A stretch of DNA of 64,000 nt. Origin: UBA6623 sp965238125. GTDB lineage: Bacteria > Acidobacteriota > Terriglobia > Bryobacterales > UBA6623. The stretch covers positions 2,294,001 to 2,358,000 of the forward strand of contig OZ250179.1 in the NCBI GenBank assembly GCA_965238125.1, read 5' to 3'. Positions 26,209 through 36,755 of this stretch are shown in pieces. A program made the position numbers and the translations under genes. Position 1 is the first letter of the stretch, and the number at the start of each line of letters is the position of its first letter. The notes under the pieces are model-generated. The model saw nothing but the letters and a program-made list of their open reading frames with translations, was not told the origin of the DNA and ran no database searches.

Positions 26209-26263
26209 GACCGACACGAGTGTTGGTCCGAACTGTCGGCTAGGACCGGCACGAGTGCCGGTC
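26209..26263. repeat. two REP-like palindromes inside imuB
   Basis: GACCGACACGAGTGTTGGTC (26209-26228) and GACCGGCACGAGTGCCGGTC (26244-26263), followed by a partial third (GAGTGTCGGTCGCTAG). They are the same family as those at 20618, 43578 and 56093. They are translated in frame as TDTSVGP...GPARVPVATGVSVAS. Confidence 0.8.
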
Positions 26264-26951
26264 GCTACTGGAGTGTCGGTCGCTAGCGGGCAAGCGCTGA
26301 AGGTGCTTTCACGTGACCCTGATGCCGAGCGGCAAACCCAACGCGAACTACTTGAGACGGCGTTGACGATTTCTCCTCGCGTGGAAGACGTTTCGCCGGG
26401 AGTTGTTCTCGTCGAGCTCAGCGGGATCGCCGACCCGCACAGAGCGGCGGAGGATTTTTTCCACAAAGTCGAAAAGCTCGATCTGCCGGCCCAAGTCGCC
26501 GTCTCATGCAATCGCTTCACAGCCTTGTGCGCTGCTCGCGCACGGCCCGGCATCACCCACATTTTCCCCGGTCGGCAAGCCGGTTTTTTGCATGCTCTGC
26601 CCTTGGATGTGCTGCCGCTCGATTCCGAGGAACTGCGAACGTTCAAACGCTGGGGACTGGATACGGTCGGTGAGCTGGCACGCTTGTCCGAGGATTCACT
26701 GGTCGCTCGGTTCGGGACGCGCGGAGTCGAGATGGCCAAGATGGCGCGAGGCGAGCTGGACTCGGTCTTGCAGCCTTATGAAACGCTGCCGTCCTTTGAG
26801 GAGAGCTTGGACTTTGAATGGGAAGTCACTGAATTAGAGCCTCTTTCGTTTCTTCTTTCGGATCTACTGGATCGCTTGTGCTTGAAGATGCAGGGCAGCG
26901 GTTTGGCGGCGGAACAAATTCGACTCGTTCTGAAATTGACCGGCGGATCGC

Positions 26952-27460
26952 GATTTGAACGAGAGGTTTCCCTGCCCTCGCCGCTGGCGGATCGGCGCGT
27001 ATTGCTGACTTTGCTGCGCTTGGATCTGTCGGCGCATCCTCCGGGCGAGGCGATTGAGGGCGTGAAGGTCGCCGCGCGGACGACGCTGCGGCGCAGGGTG
27101 CAGTTTTCGCTCTTCGAGCCGATGCAGCCGAGTCCGGAAAAGCTGGCGGTGACGCTGGCGAGGCTGGTGAACTTGGTCGGGCCGAATCGCGTTGGGGGCC
27201 ATTGGTGGTCGATTTGAACGAGAGGTTTCCCTGCCCTCGCCGCTGGCGGATCGGCGCGTATTGCTGACTTTGCTGCGCTTGGATCTGTCGGCGCATCCTC
27301 CGGGCGAGGCGATTGAGGGCGTGAAGGTCGCCGCGCGGACGACGCTGCGGCGCAGGGTGCAGTTTTCGCTCTTCGAGCCGATGCAGCCGAGTCCGGAAAA
27401 GCTGGCGGTGACGCTGGCGAGGCTGGGCTTGGTCGGGCCGAATCGCGTTGGGGCGCCATT
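26952..27460 (+). repeat. 259-bp tandem duplication in imuB
   Basis: The sequence from GATTTGAACGAGAGG (26952) to ATTGGTGGTCGAT repeats from 27211. The copies differ by small changes: GGTGAACTTGG against GGGCTTGG, and GTTGGGGGCC against GTTGGGGCGCC. The period is not a multiple of three. Confidence 0.9.
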
Positions 27461-28045
27461 GGTGGTCGATACGCATCGGCCGGGAGCCTTTGCGTTGGCG
27501 GGGTTCGCCCCCCCGGCGGAGGAAAAGGACCGGCGGCGGGGAGGGGGCGGGGCGTTTCGTTCGGTCGGCGCGGGGCTTGCTCTTACAACGGTTAAGACCA
27601 TTCCGCGCGTGAATGAGACTTCTTTGCGGCACGGCGGCGCAATCCCATCACAACAGTTCGATAAAGGAACGGCGACACGGCGTCACGGCGATACGGCGCA
27701 ACTTCCTCTTCGTGCGGCGTCTCCGGTCTTTCGCTGCTTTCGACCGTCGCTCGACGCGGAAGTGATTCTCGACGGAGCCCGGCCGGTTGTCGTGCATGCC
27801 GGGGAAATCCAAGGGAAAGTGCGAACCCGCGCCGGTCCTTGGAAAGTCCGCGGGGAGTGGTGGACAACCGGCCCCCGGCATTACGAAGAGTGGGATATCG
27901 ATGTGCGGGGGCGGCTGTATCGCATTTGTTGTGAGACGCCCGGAGAGAGGTGGTACGTGATGGGAGTGTATGACTAGCGGGAAGCTACACGGTTGATATC
28001 GGCCCTGGGCGCAAGTCCAGGGGGCTCGCTCGCTGGGAGATGCCT

Positions 28046-28170
28046 ACCCAGGGTTCCGCCTTCGGCTCCACCCTGGGCTAAGGCTACTGTCGCCGCTTTG
28101 CGGCTGCGGCCGTTTGTGATTTCATGGGCTGCAACGTAAGCCGCGGTAACGCTCGAAAGGGGATTTTCGG
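28046..28170. repeat. dispersed repeat, copy 1
   Basis: CCAGGGTTCCGCCTTCGGCT, then CCACCCTGGGCTAAGGCT, then TGTCGCCGCTTTGCGGCTGC, then GGGCTGCAACGTAAG. It is repeated with about 85% identity by eye at 51087-51210, and the start, inverted, near 9050-9085. Non-coding. Confidence 0.7.
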
Positions 28171-28184
28171 AAGAAGACTTGGTA

Positions 28185-28418
28185 TCAGCAGCCCATGGTT
28201 AACAACTTTTCGATTTCGGCGTTGGTCAGATCAAGTGTGCCGGGCTTCTTGGAACGGATTAGGGGAGTTCCACCGAGTAATCGTCACCGCTTTCGGACGC
28301 GGCGATTTGAGACTCGATGGCGGCGGCGATGAATTCTTTGATGCTGACGCCGCGAAGCACGGCATCGTGCTTTCATGCGGCGAAAGAGCGAGTCGGGTAG
28401 ATCGACGGTGATTTTCAT
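28185..28418 (-). pseudogene. decayed ribbon-helix-helix (VapB-type) antitoxin
   Basis: Starts MKITVDLPDSLFRRMKA (an RHH strand and helix 1). After one extra base near 28363 the homology continues in the next frame as AVLRGVSIKEFIAAAIESQI. It then shifts again at the CCCCTAA near 28260 to IRSKKPGTLDLTNAEIEKLL and stops at 28185. Two compensating indels with a stop between them show that the gene is dead. No PIN-domain toxin is next to it. Confidence 0.65.
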
Positions 28419-28814
28419 ATCGGGGTTTTACGCGGCTGCTTTCAGCAATAAATCGGCATGTACATCGAACTCCATACCGCCTCTGGGTTTAGTTTTCTTG
28501 ACGGGGCGTCGCAGCCAGAGGACTTGGTGGCTCGGGCTGCGCGGCTGGGTTATCGGGCCTTGGCGCTCTGCGACCGCGACGGAGTTTACGGCGCCCCGAG
28601 GTTTCATAAAGCGGCTGTGGAGGCCGGGATTCGTCCGCTGATCGGGTGCGAGATTTCTCTTCATCCAACAGACTTCGACAACCCGACATCAACAGATACG
28701 CCGGCCGATCCAAAACCCGACCCCGCCGAAGAGCACTCCAAGCAGCCGCGAAACCCCGCCCAAACCCGCCCTACCGCCCCTACCGCCGCCAACGGAACAG
28801 CTCACGTACAACGG

Positions 28815-28835
28815 CTCACGGTTCACGGTTCACGG
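28815..28835. repeat. heptamer tandem repeat at a dnaE2 frame break
   Basis: CTCACGG TTCACGG TTCACGG. The upstream dnaE2 part is in one frame and the downstream part needs a shift that a gain of one heptamer, or a loss of two, would supply. Confidence 0.75.
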
Positions 28836-31329
28836 ACAACGGCCCACGCCTCACCGTTCTTGTGGCAAACCGTCGGGGGTACCGCAACCTCTGCCGCCTG
28901 CTCACGAAAATGCATCTGCGTTCGCCGAAAGGCGAAGGCCGGGCGCGACGGCACGACCTCGAAGAACATGCCGACGGACTCATCGCCCTACTCGACGACT
29001 GGCGATATGCCGACCGTCTCCAAGCCGTCTTCGGCCGCGAAAATCTCTACGTCGAGATCCAACGCCATTTTCGCCGCGAGCAGGAGCACGCCAACCACGC
29101 GCTGATCGACTTCGCCCGAAGCCGTCGATTGCCGCTGCTTGCGAGCAACGGCGTTCGCTATGCCAAGCCTTCCGGACACGCCCTCTATGACGTACTCACC
29201 TGCCTGCGCGAAAAAACCGTGCTCGATCAAGCCGGACGCCGCCTCGAGCCCCATGGCGAACGTTATCTGAAAAGCCCGCGCGAGATGGAGCGTATTTTTC
29301 GCGACCTCCCCGAGGCCGTTCGCAATACGGCGGAGCTGGCCTCGCGGCTCGACTTCACTTTGCAAGACCTCGGTTATGAGTTTCCGCACTACCCGGTTTT
29401 CCCCGGCGAAAGCGAGATGTCGTACCTCGCCAAGGTCACCGATCAAGGAGCGCGCGAGCGCTATCGTCCCTATCACGAGCGGGCTCGGCGGCAGATCGAG
29501 CACGAGTTGCGGGTGATCGAAAAGCTCAACCTGCCCGGCTATTTCTTGATCGTCTGGGACATGATTCGCTTTTGCCGCGAGAACAAGATTTTGGCCCAAG
29601 GGCGCGGTTCGGCGGCCAACAGCGCGGTTTGCTACAGCTTGGGCATCACCGCCGTCGACCCGGTCGGCATGGATCTGCTTTTTGAACGGTTTCTTTCCGA
29701 GGAACGTGGCGAATGGCCTGATATCGACATCGATTTGCCGAGCGGCGACCAACGTGAAAAGGTTCTGCAACACGTCTACAAGCGCTACGGCCCGCGGGGG
29801 GCGGGCATGACGGCGAATGTCATTACCTATCGAGGCAAGAGCGCCGTTCGGGAGGTCGGCAAGGTGCTCAGTTTCCCCGAGGAGATGATCGCGCGCTTGT
29901 CGAAGTGCATTCATTCGTTTGAATACACCGACGATGCCGACAAGCTCGGGAATCAGATTCAGGAAGCGGGTTTCGACGCCGCGCATCCGCGCGTGAGGCA
30001 TTTGGTTCGGTTGTGTTTGGAAATCCAGAACCTGCCGCGGCACTTGGGGCAGCACTCCGGCGGCATGGTGGTTTGCCGAGGCGATCTCGATGCGGTGGTG
30101 CCGCTTGAAAACGCCCGCATGCCCGGGCGCGTGGTCGTGCAATGGGACAAGGACGATTGCGCGGACCTGGGCATTATCAAAGTCGATTTGTTGGGACTCG
30201 GGATGATGGCCGCGCTCGAGGAATCGATCGAGATTATCCGTTCGCGCGATGGAGAGATCGATCTGGCGCATCTACCGCCCGACGACCCGAAAACCTACGA
30301 AATGATCCAGAAGGCCGATACGGTCGGCACGTTCCAAATCGAAAGCCGCGCGCAGATGGCGACGCTGCCGCGGCTCAAGCCGAAGTGCTTTTACGATTTG
30401 GTGGTCGAGGTGGCGATCATTCGTCCCGGCCCGATTGTCGGCAAGATGGTGCATCCCTACATCAATCGTCGGTTGGGGCGCGAACCGGTGACGTATCCGC
30501 ATCCGTCGCTCGAGCCGATTTTGAAGCGGACGCTCGGCGTGCCGTTATTTCAGGAGCAACTATTGCGGTTGGCGATGGTGGCGGCGGATTTTACCGGCGG
30601 GGAGGCCGAGGAGTTACGGCGGGCGATGGGTTTCAAGCGCTCGAGCGAGCGCATGCATGAAATCGAGCAAAAACTGCGGCGCGGCTTGGCGGCAAACGAC
30701 ATTCACGGCGAGGCCGCCGAACAGATCGTGCGCTCGATCACCTCGTTTGCGCTCTACGGGTTTCCCGAATCGCACGCGGCGAGTTTCGCTCTGTTGGCTT
30801 ATGCGAGTTGCTATTTGAAGGCCCACCATCCGGAGGCCTTCTACACGGCATTGTTGAATTGTCAGCCGATGGGGTTTTACAGCCCGGCGGTTTTGGTGAA
30901 AGACGCGCAGAGGCACGGCATTCGTATTCGACCGATCGACGTGCAAGTGTCGGACGTAGTGTGTCGCGTGGAAGACCCGCCGGCAGCAGTAGCGACCGGC
31001 TCGTCGGCCGACCCAACGCCGGTATCGACCGATACTCCTGTCAGTCCAGCCGTTCGCTTGGGATTGATGTACGTCTCGGGTCTGCGCGCCGAAGCCGCCG
31101 AAGCCATTGTCGCCGCCGGCCCTTTACCTCGATCGATGATTTTGTTCGCCGCGTGAAACTACGCAAGCCCGAGCTCGACGTGATCGCTGAAATCGGCGCG
31201 CTAAATTCCCTCGAGCAAGGCATCGACCGCCGCGCGGCATTATGGCAAATCGAAAAGTCCCGGCGTCCCAAGGGTCCTCTATGGGAGAACGAATTAGCAA
31301 CCGAAACTCCTGTCACTCCACCTTCCACC

Positions 31330-31369
31330 GGCGACACGGCGTCACGGCGTCACGGCGTCACGGCGTCAC
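31330..31369. repeat. octamer tandem repeat at a dnaE2 frame break
   Basis: GGCGACAC followed by four exact GGCGTCAC units. The unit length is not a multiple of three. Deleting one unit joins the frame upstream of the tract to the frame of the OB-fold end. A related tract is in imuB at 27671-27702. Confidence 0.85.
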
Positions 31370-31939
31370 GGCCGACGACCTCTCCCCCCTCGCTCCGATG
31401 ACTCCCTTCGAGCGCCTCGACGCCGACTATCGAGGAGCCGGTCTCACCACCGGTCCTCACCCGATGCACTATCTGCGCGAGCCGATGAACGCCCTGGGCG
31501 TTATCCCCGCCGCCGCACTCGAATCCCAGCCCAACGGTCGTCGGCTGCGGGTCGCCGGGGCCGTCATCACCCGTCAGCGTCCGGGAACCGCCAAGGGTTT
31601 TGTCTTCCTCACCCTCGAAGATGAAACCGGTGTCTCGAACGTCATCGTCACGCCCGACAAGTTTCAGCAATGGCGCATCCTCGTCACCGGCGAGCCGTTC
31701 TTATTCGTCGAGGGCGACCTCCAAAAGCAGGACGGCGTCATTCATGTTCGCGCCCGAAAGATCGAGCGGCTGGGGGATGTCTCGCTCGACATACCGAGCC
31801 ACGATTTTCACTGAGTACCCGGCGGACAATCGATAATTTCCCCCGCTGACCACAAGGAATTGACTCGCCTCTGGACTTTGCCGAAAGCGTATGCAAAGCT
31901 AATTTCGGAACCGCCGGACCGTCCTCCGGCGCTCATCTC

Positions 31940-33882
31940 ATGGAAGTCGTTTTTATCCTGCTTCGAGTCACCACGTTCTTGTGGGCTTTGGTACTCCTTT
32001 GGCGTCTTCGCGCATGGCGAGGTTGGTTTTATACCGTCTTGGCGTTGTTCACGGCTCTCGGCGTGACGATTTCGTTGCAGGCGCCCGCTTCAACACAGTG
32101 GCTTGTTTCTCCGCCGCCCGAGTTGACGCCCACGGTATTCTTGATCTCGATCACAAGGCTGCTTTTTGTCATCCTGGCGGAGCGCTCGGTGGCGGCGCGC
32201 GCCCAAACGCAGCGAGAATTGCGGCGGACTAACGAAGGGTTGGAAGAGCGCGTCGAGGAGCGAACCGGGGAGTTGCGGCACACCACCGAGGCCCTCGAAA
32301 AAGAGTCGAGTGTGGTGAGGCAAAGCGAAGAGCAGCTTCGCCTGATCACCGACGCCCTGCCGGTCTGCATCGCCTACGCCGATTCCGAACAGCGCTATCG
32401 CTTCAACAACAAGACCTACGAAAAATGGTTCGGCCGCAAGAGCGACGACATCAAGGGTCTCACCATAAAAGAAGTCTTAGGGAGCAGGCTTACGAAGCTG
32501 TTCGCGCAAACATTGAGGCGGCTCTATCCGGCCAAAGGATCACCTACGAGGCGTCCATTCCTCTCGGCGGCAAACAGCGCGACATCTTGGCCGAGTATAT
32601 CCCTCACGTCAATCCGCAAGGCGAGGTGCGGGGCTACGTCGCGCTCATCACCGACATCAGCGAGCTTAAGCAAGGCGAAGAACAACGCCGAGCCCTCGAA
32701 GCCAGAATCCAACACAGTCAAAAGCTGGAAAGCTTGGGCGTATTGGCCGGCGGCATCGCTCACGACTTCAACAACCTGCTGGTCGGCATCCTCGGCAACG
32801 CCGATCTCGCCCTGATGGAAATGCCCCACGAATCGCCCGGCCGCGACCAAATCGAGGATGTCTCCCGTTCCGCGCAGCGGGCCGCCGAGTTGACACGCCA
32901 AATGCTGGCCTACTCGGGCAAAGGCAAGTTCGTCGTCAAGCCGCTGAACCTCTCCAAAGTCGTCGAGGAGATGGTGCACCTACTCGATGTTTCCATTGCA
33001 AAGAACGTCATTTTCAAGTACGATTTCGCTCCCGATCTGCCCAGCGTCGAGGCCGACGCGACGCAACTCCGCCAAATCATCATGAACCTGATCATGAACG
33101 CCTCGGAAGCGATCGGCGAACAGAGCGGCATCGTGAGCATCCGAACCGGCGTTACCGAAGCCGACAAAGCCTACCTTTCCGAAACCTACCTCGACGACGA
33201 TTTGCCCGAGGGTTATTACGTCTACCTGGAAGTCGCCGACACCGGCCGCGGCATGGACGAGGAGACCAAGAACAAAATCTTCGATCCCTTCTTCACTACG
33301 AAATTCACCGGACGCGGCCTCGGCCTCGCCGCCACGTTAGGCATCGTGCGTGGCCACCGCGGGGCGCTCAAAGTCTACACCCATCCCAACCGCGGCACCA
33401 ATTTCAAGGTGCTCTTTCCCTGCTCAGAGCAACCGGCCGAAACGTCGTCCGCAGCATCAGCTCCCGAACGCGAGTGGCGGGGACAAGGGATCGTTCTGGT
33501 TATCGACGACGAAGAAAGCGTGCGCGTCGTCGCCAAGCAAATTCTCGAAAGGCGCGGATTCGAAGTGCTGACCGCCGAAGACGGGCGCGAAGGCGTCGAG
33601 ATTTTCTCCACCCGCTCGAAAGATATCGTTCTCGTGCTGCTCGATCTAACGATGCCTCACATGGATGGAGAAGATACGTTTCGGCAATTGCGCCGTATTC
33701 GCGCCGACGTCAAAACGATTCTATCGAGCGGCTACAATGCGCAAGACGTCACGAATCGCTTTGCCGGAAAGGGTCTGGCGGGCTTCATCCAAAAGCCGTA
33801 TCGAGTGCGGGCGCTGCTCGAAACCGTCCGCGAAGTTCTCGAACCGGCCGAAACCGGGCAAGCTCGCGGTGCTGTTGGCTAA
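31940..33882 (+). pseudogene. PAS-histidine kinase-receiver protein with one frameshift
   Basis: An orphan hybrid sensor kinase. Three hydrophobic segments (residues 1-80) are followed by a coiled coil (LRRTNEGLEERVEERTGELR) and a PAS domain (LITDALPVCIAYADSEQRYR). At about 32485 one base seems to be missing in CTTAGGGAGCAG; the homology continues in the next frame as EQAYEAVRANIEAALSGQRI. HisKA has VLAGGIAHDFNNLLVGILGN (phosphorylated His). HATPase_c has IIMNLIMNASEAIGEQSG and YLEVADTGRGMDEETKNKIF. The receiver domain has IVLVIDDEESVRVVAKQIL and VLLDLTMPHMDGEDT with the acceptor Asp. The ligand and the target are unknown. IS1182 is inserted 48 bp after the stop. Confidence 0.85.
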
Positions 33883-33933
33883 TCCCGAGCCCGAGGCCAC
33901 CCAATTCCGGCTCCATTTCAGTGCGCATTCTAG

Positions 33934-35515
33934 GAGTCTGTCCGAGTAACAACTTGGCGCAGTTCCGGCAGGGCGGGAGATTCGGGCGCCGAGGTCAGCG
34001 ACGCACGGGCGCGGAAGGCTCGTCGACCGCCGGGCGCCACAAACAAACCGCGCGGGCCGCCCAAAACGGCTTCCAGAGCCCTCCATGCGCCTCGCCGGCG
34101 CCCCCTTCCCGGTTTTTCTCCATCACGCTCCGCCACACAGCCCGTGCATCTTCAAAATATTGTGCGTCAAGCACACCAAGGCCCACTCGCCCCGCACTTT
34201 CTTCAACCCCCGCAACAAAAATTGACGAATCCCGCGGGCTTGTTTAATCTGTCCGAATATCGGCTCCACGATCCCTTTGCGTTGCGCGTACATCTTCGCT
34301 CCCGCTTTCGTCCGTAACTTGCGCTCCATCCGCTCGACTCGCGTGAGGTGGCTCGGGATCCGCCCCCGCGGCGGCGACGCCCGTTGTCCGCGCCGGTGTC
34401 TCTGGGCGGCAATATACGCTTCGATCTTTTGCTCAGGCTTCTCGGGCGCTTCCAACGATTCCAAGTTCTTCTCCGAACAATAGCCGCTGTCGGCCAACAC
34501 TTCGTCGGGCCGTTGCCCCGACTGCCGCTCGACCGCTTCCACCAACGGCGCCAGTTGCTCTTTGTCGTTCGCCGCCTCGGTCAGCGTCTGCCCGACAATC
34601 AATTGCGCCACGCTCTCGACCGCCGCCTGTGCGTTGTAGCCCTGCACGAACCCGTCGCCGCTTTTCATAATGCGCGACTCCGGATCGGTGAAATTGTATT
34701 GATCTTTGTCGCGCGGTTCGGCTTGCCGCGCCGGCTCGTCACAGCGACCCGCGGCGGCGGCTTGCTGTTGCGCCCGTTGCTTCGCTCGTTGCTCCAGCGC
34801 CTGCTTGGCTTGGCGAATCTTCTCCAGCCGCGTCTGCCGGCGTTGCAACTCCTCGGGCAATTCGTCGCCCGGCTTCTCGGCCCCGTAGCGCGCGTCCTCC
34901 GCCGCGTCGACTGCTTCGGCTTCGGCCAACATTTGCTTCACCTCGGCCGCCAACTGTGGCTCGCTGTGCTGGATCCGCCCGTAACTCATGGCCTTGTGCT
35001 TGGAGGCGTTGGCCTTCATCTTCGTGCCGTCGAGCGCCACCCGACCCAGCTTCATCGCCCCGCTCTCGAGCGCCACCCGCAACACTTGTTGGAACAGCCC
35101 CTCGAGGGCTTCCAGGTGGATCTTGCGAAAATCCGAGATCGTGCGGAAGTCGGGCTGGTTGCCGGCCGCCAACACGCGAAAGGCTACGTCCTCGACCAGC
35201 CGCCGGGCGATCCGGCGCGAGGAGCGCACGCCCAGGCAATAGCCGTAGAGCAGCAGTTTGACCATCAGCCGCGGATGATAAGGCGGCTGCCCGCGCTGCT
35301 CCCTTTCATAGACCTTCTCGATGGCCGACAAATCCAGTTGATCAACGAGGTCGTTGACGAAATAGACGAGGTGGTTTTCGGGCAGCCAATCCTGCAAACT
35401 GGGAGGCAGCAGCAGTTTCTGCTCGGGAAGGTAGGCCCGGTAGGTTTTGCCCATAAACCATTATCCCCCACTTTTGTTTTTTCTCCAAGAAGATAATGAA
35501 TACTCGGACAGACTC
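33934..35515 (-). mobile_element. IS1182-family element with CTAG target duplication
   Basis: The terminal repeats GAGTCTGTCCGAGTA (33934) and TACTCGGACAGACTC (ending 35515) are exact inverses. The left flank is CTAG (33930-33933). The right CTAG is split by an IS630 insertion: CTA at 35516-35518 and G at 36615. The CTAG-type palindromic target fits the IS1182 family. Confidence 0.85.
34123..35454 (-). CDS. IS1182-family transposase
   Basis: A 443-residue DDE transposase, intact. MGKTYRAYLPEQKLLLPPSL is the typical IS1182 start. HPRLMVKLLLYGYCLGVRSS and RTISDFRKIHLEALEGLFQQ form the N-terminal DUF772-like domain. RVALDGTKMKANASKHKAMS carries the first catalytic Asp, a charged coiled coil spans residues 180-255, PDEVLADSGYCSEKNLE carries the second Asp, and RKGIVEPIFGQIKQARG the Glu. 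It is complete within an element with matching ends, so it may still be active. Confidence 0.93.
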   Translation of the reverse strand: MGKTYRAYLPEQKLLLPPSLQDWLPENHLVYFVNDLVDQLDLSAIEKVYEREQRGQPPYHPRLMVKLLLYGYCLGVRSSRRIARRLVEDVAFRVLAAGNQPDFRTISDFRKIHLEALEGLFQQVLRVALESGAMKLGRVALDGTKMKANASKHKAMSYGRIQHSEPQLAAEVKQMLAEAEAVDAAEDARYGAEKPGDELPEELQRRQTRLEKIRQAKQALEQRAKQRAQQQAAAAGRCDEPARQAEPRDKDQYNFTDPESRIMKSGDGFVQGYNAQAAVESVAQLIVGQTLTEAANDKEQLAPLVEAVERQSGQRPDEVLADSGYCSEKNLESLEAPEKPEQKIEAYIAAQRHRRGQRASPPRGRIPSHLTRVERMERKLRTKAGAKMYAQRKGIVEPIFGQIKQARGIRQFLLRGLKKVRGEWALVCLTHNILKMHGLCGGA

Positions 35516-35518
35516 CTA

Positions 35519-36612
35519 TTGAGTCTCGCATAATATCCTGTCAATCGAGACAAAGAGAAGACTGTTTCCAGAAAGCGGTAATCAAGCGCGGTTTGCGGCG
35601 CATGCGCCGCAGCGTTTTGCGGGCACGTTCGTCGAGTTCCCAGTAGTCCTTCGGACAGACGTTCGGCAACTCGTGCTGTTTCCAGTACGCCCAGATGTAT
35701 TCCACCGGATTCAGCTCCGGCGCATACGCCGGCAAATACTCCGTCACGATATGGCCTTGCGAGAGTTCAATGAACTCTCGCACCATCCGACTGCGATGCG
35801 CCGGCAAGCGGTCCCAGACGATCATCAACGGGCCGTCCATGTGGCGAACCAAGGCCTTCAGAAAGTCGATGACCTCCAACTCGCCAATCGCGCCGGGATA
35901 GAGCCGAAAGTAAAAGTTGCGCAACGTCAACCCGGCCGACACCGAAAGCTTCTGCCAATTGAAGTTGAACTCCAGCAGCGGCGTCTCGCCGCGCGGCGCC
36001 CAGGTGCGGCAACGATGCGGCTTCTGACTCCATCCGCTTTCGTCGATGAAGACGATCGTGCGGTCTTGTTTGCGGGCTTTTTTTTAATGGCCGGCCACCT
36101 CTTGCACTTCCAGTCGCGGATGGCCTCTTCGTTGCGCTCGCGGGCTTTGCCGACCGGGCGTTGCGGGCTCCAGCCGAGCGCCCGCAGGATCTTCCAGACA
36201 TGGCCCTCGTGATAGCGCACGCCGAACTCGTCTCGGATCAGACGAGCCACCCGCGGACAGCTCCACAACGGCGTCGGGAAGCCGTGCGCCTCGGGGCCTT
36301 CGAGCAGCAGGATCTCCAGGCGTTCGAGCTGCGTGGCGTCTAATAGCGGCTTGCGGCCGGCGCGGCCGGCCTTGCGCAGCCCGGCCTCGCCTTGCGCCAG
36401 GTACTGTCGTCGCCACTCACTGACGGTTTGGCGGGCGACTGTCAGACGCCTGGCGGTTTCGGACTGATTGAGTCCTTCATCGAGCAAACGCATCGCTTCG
36501 AAACGGCGTTTCTCCAATGCTTCGAAATCGCGGCGCTTTCCTTTCGGTGTTCCCATACATAAGAATACGTACGGCAACACCAAAAAGTGTCACTCTATTT
36601 TGCGAGATTCAA
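35519..36612 (-). mobile_element. IS630-family element inserted in the TA of an IS1182 target duplication
   Basis: Ends TTGAGTCTCGCATAATA (35519) and TATTTTGCGAGATTCAA (ending 36612) are inverted repeats with a few differences. TA flanks both sides (35517-35518 and 36613-36614), the target used by the IS630/Tc1 group. Removing it restores the CTAG duplication of IS1182. Confidence 0.88.
35541..36556 (-). CDS. IS630-family transposase, probably made by programmed frameshift
   Basis: Two overlapping frames make one transposase. The first starts MGTPKGKRRDFEALEKRR at 36556; it has a helix-turn-helix (LNQSETARRLTVARQTVSEW) and runs past a run of eight A in the coding strand (36078-36085). The second frame carries FIDESGW-like sequence (in the overlap), then IVWDRLPAHRSRMVREF with the second Asp and YAPELNPVEYIWAYWKQ with the Glu. 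IS630 elements commonly use slippage on an A-rich tract to join the frames, so the break is likely functional rather than a mutation. Both domains are of normal length. Confidence 0.85.
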
Positions 36613-36755
36613 TAGGTGATATACTCAAGGCGCTCGAAGCTGCCCGTACCCGCCGAAAACCATTGCCGTTCGGCGGGCTTTTCCGCGACCCGCCCCGGGC
36701 CCGATGACCAGCCGTTGTCCGTGAAACTTCCGTTGCGTTCATCTCGCGCCGCCTC

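Larger units (their letters stand above)
25877..27977 (+). pseudogene. imuB: ImuB (Y-family polymerase-like), split by a 259-bp duplication
   Basis: The start is GTG 25877 (VSLYACLHVPNFPAAVLLRG), 22 bp after imuA. ImuB is the catalytically inactive Y-family partner that links DnaE2 to the beta clamp. The UmuC-like fold continues with YAATEVARAGGIREGMPLTE and later RWGLDTVGELARLSEDSLVA. Two REP palindromes (26209-26263) are inserted in frame after PSVPAVGA. At 26952-27210 a segment is duplicated with a 259-bp period, which shifts the frame and stops it at 27217 (HWWSI). The correct continuation (GAPLVVDTHRPGAFAL to WYVMGVYD, ending 27977) is in the next frame. Removal of one 259-bp unit would restore a single frame. 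A GGCGxxAC octamer tract lies at 27671-27702. Confidence 0.85.
28458..31814 (+). pseudogene. dnaE2: DnaE2, error-prone DNA polymerase III alpha, broken in four frames
   Basis: The SOS translesion polymerase of the ImuA-ImuB-DnaE2 set. MYIELHTASGFSFLDGASQP begins the PHP domain and IRPLIGCEISLH follows. After a low-complexity insertion and the heptamer tract at 28815-28835 the frame changes, and RLTVLVANRRGYRNLCRLLT continues. The polymerase core has GRGSAANSAVCYSLGI and EWPDIDIDLPSGDQREKVLQ with catalytic Asp residues, then ALYGFPESHAASFALLAYAS. Near 31112-31122 one base is missing; FTSIDDFVRRVKLRKPELDV continues in the third frame. At GGCGTCAC tandem repeats (31330-31369) the frame changes again to the OB-fold end, RLRVAGAVITRQRPGTAKGF. 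REP-derived peptides (STDTPVS, ATETPVT) lie in the insertions. As written the gene is inactive. Confidence 0.88.

Noticed and set aside
31338..31369. Possible CRISPR-like array
   Set aside because: Units are 8 bp without spacers; it is a simple tandem repeat. No CRISPR array or cas gene was found in the window.
34348..35496. 382-codon frame on the plus strand antisense to the IS1182 transposase
   Set aside because: The opposite strand has an intact transposase with DDE motifs; the plus frame is a shadow of its codon bias.
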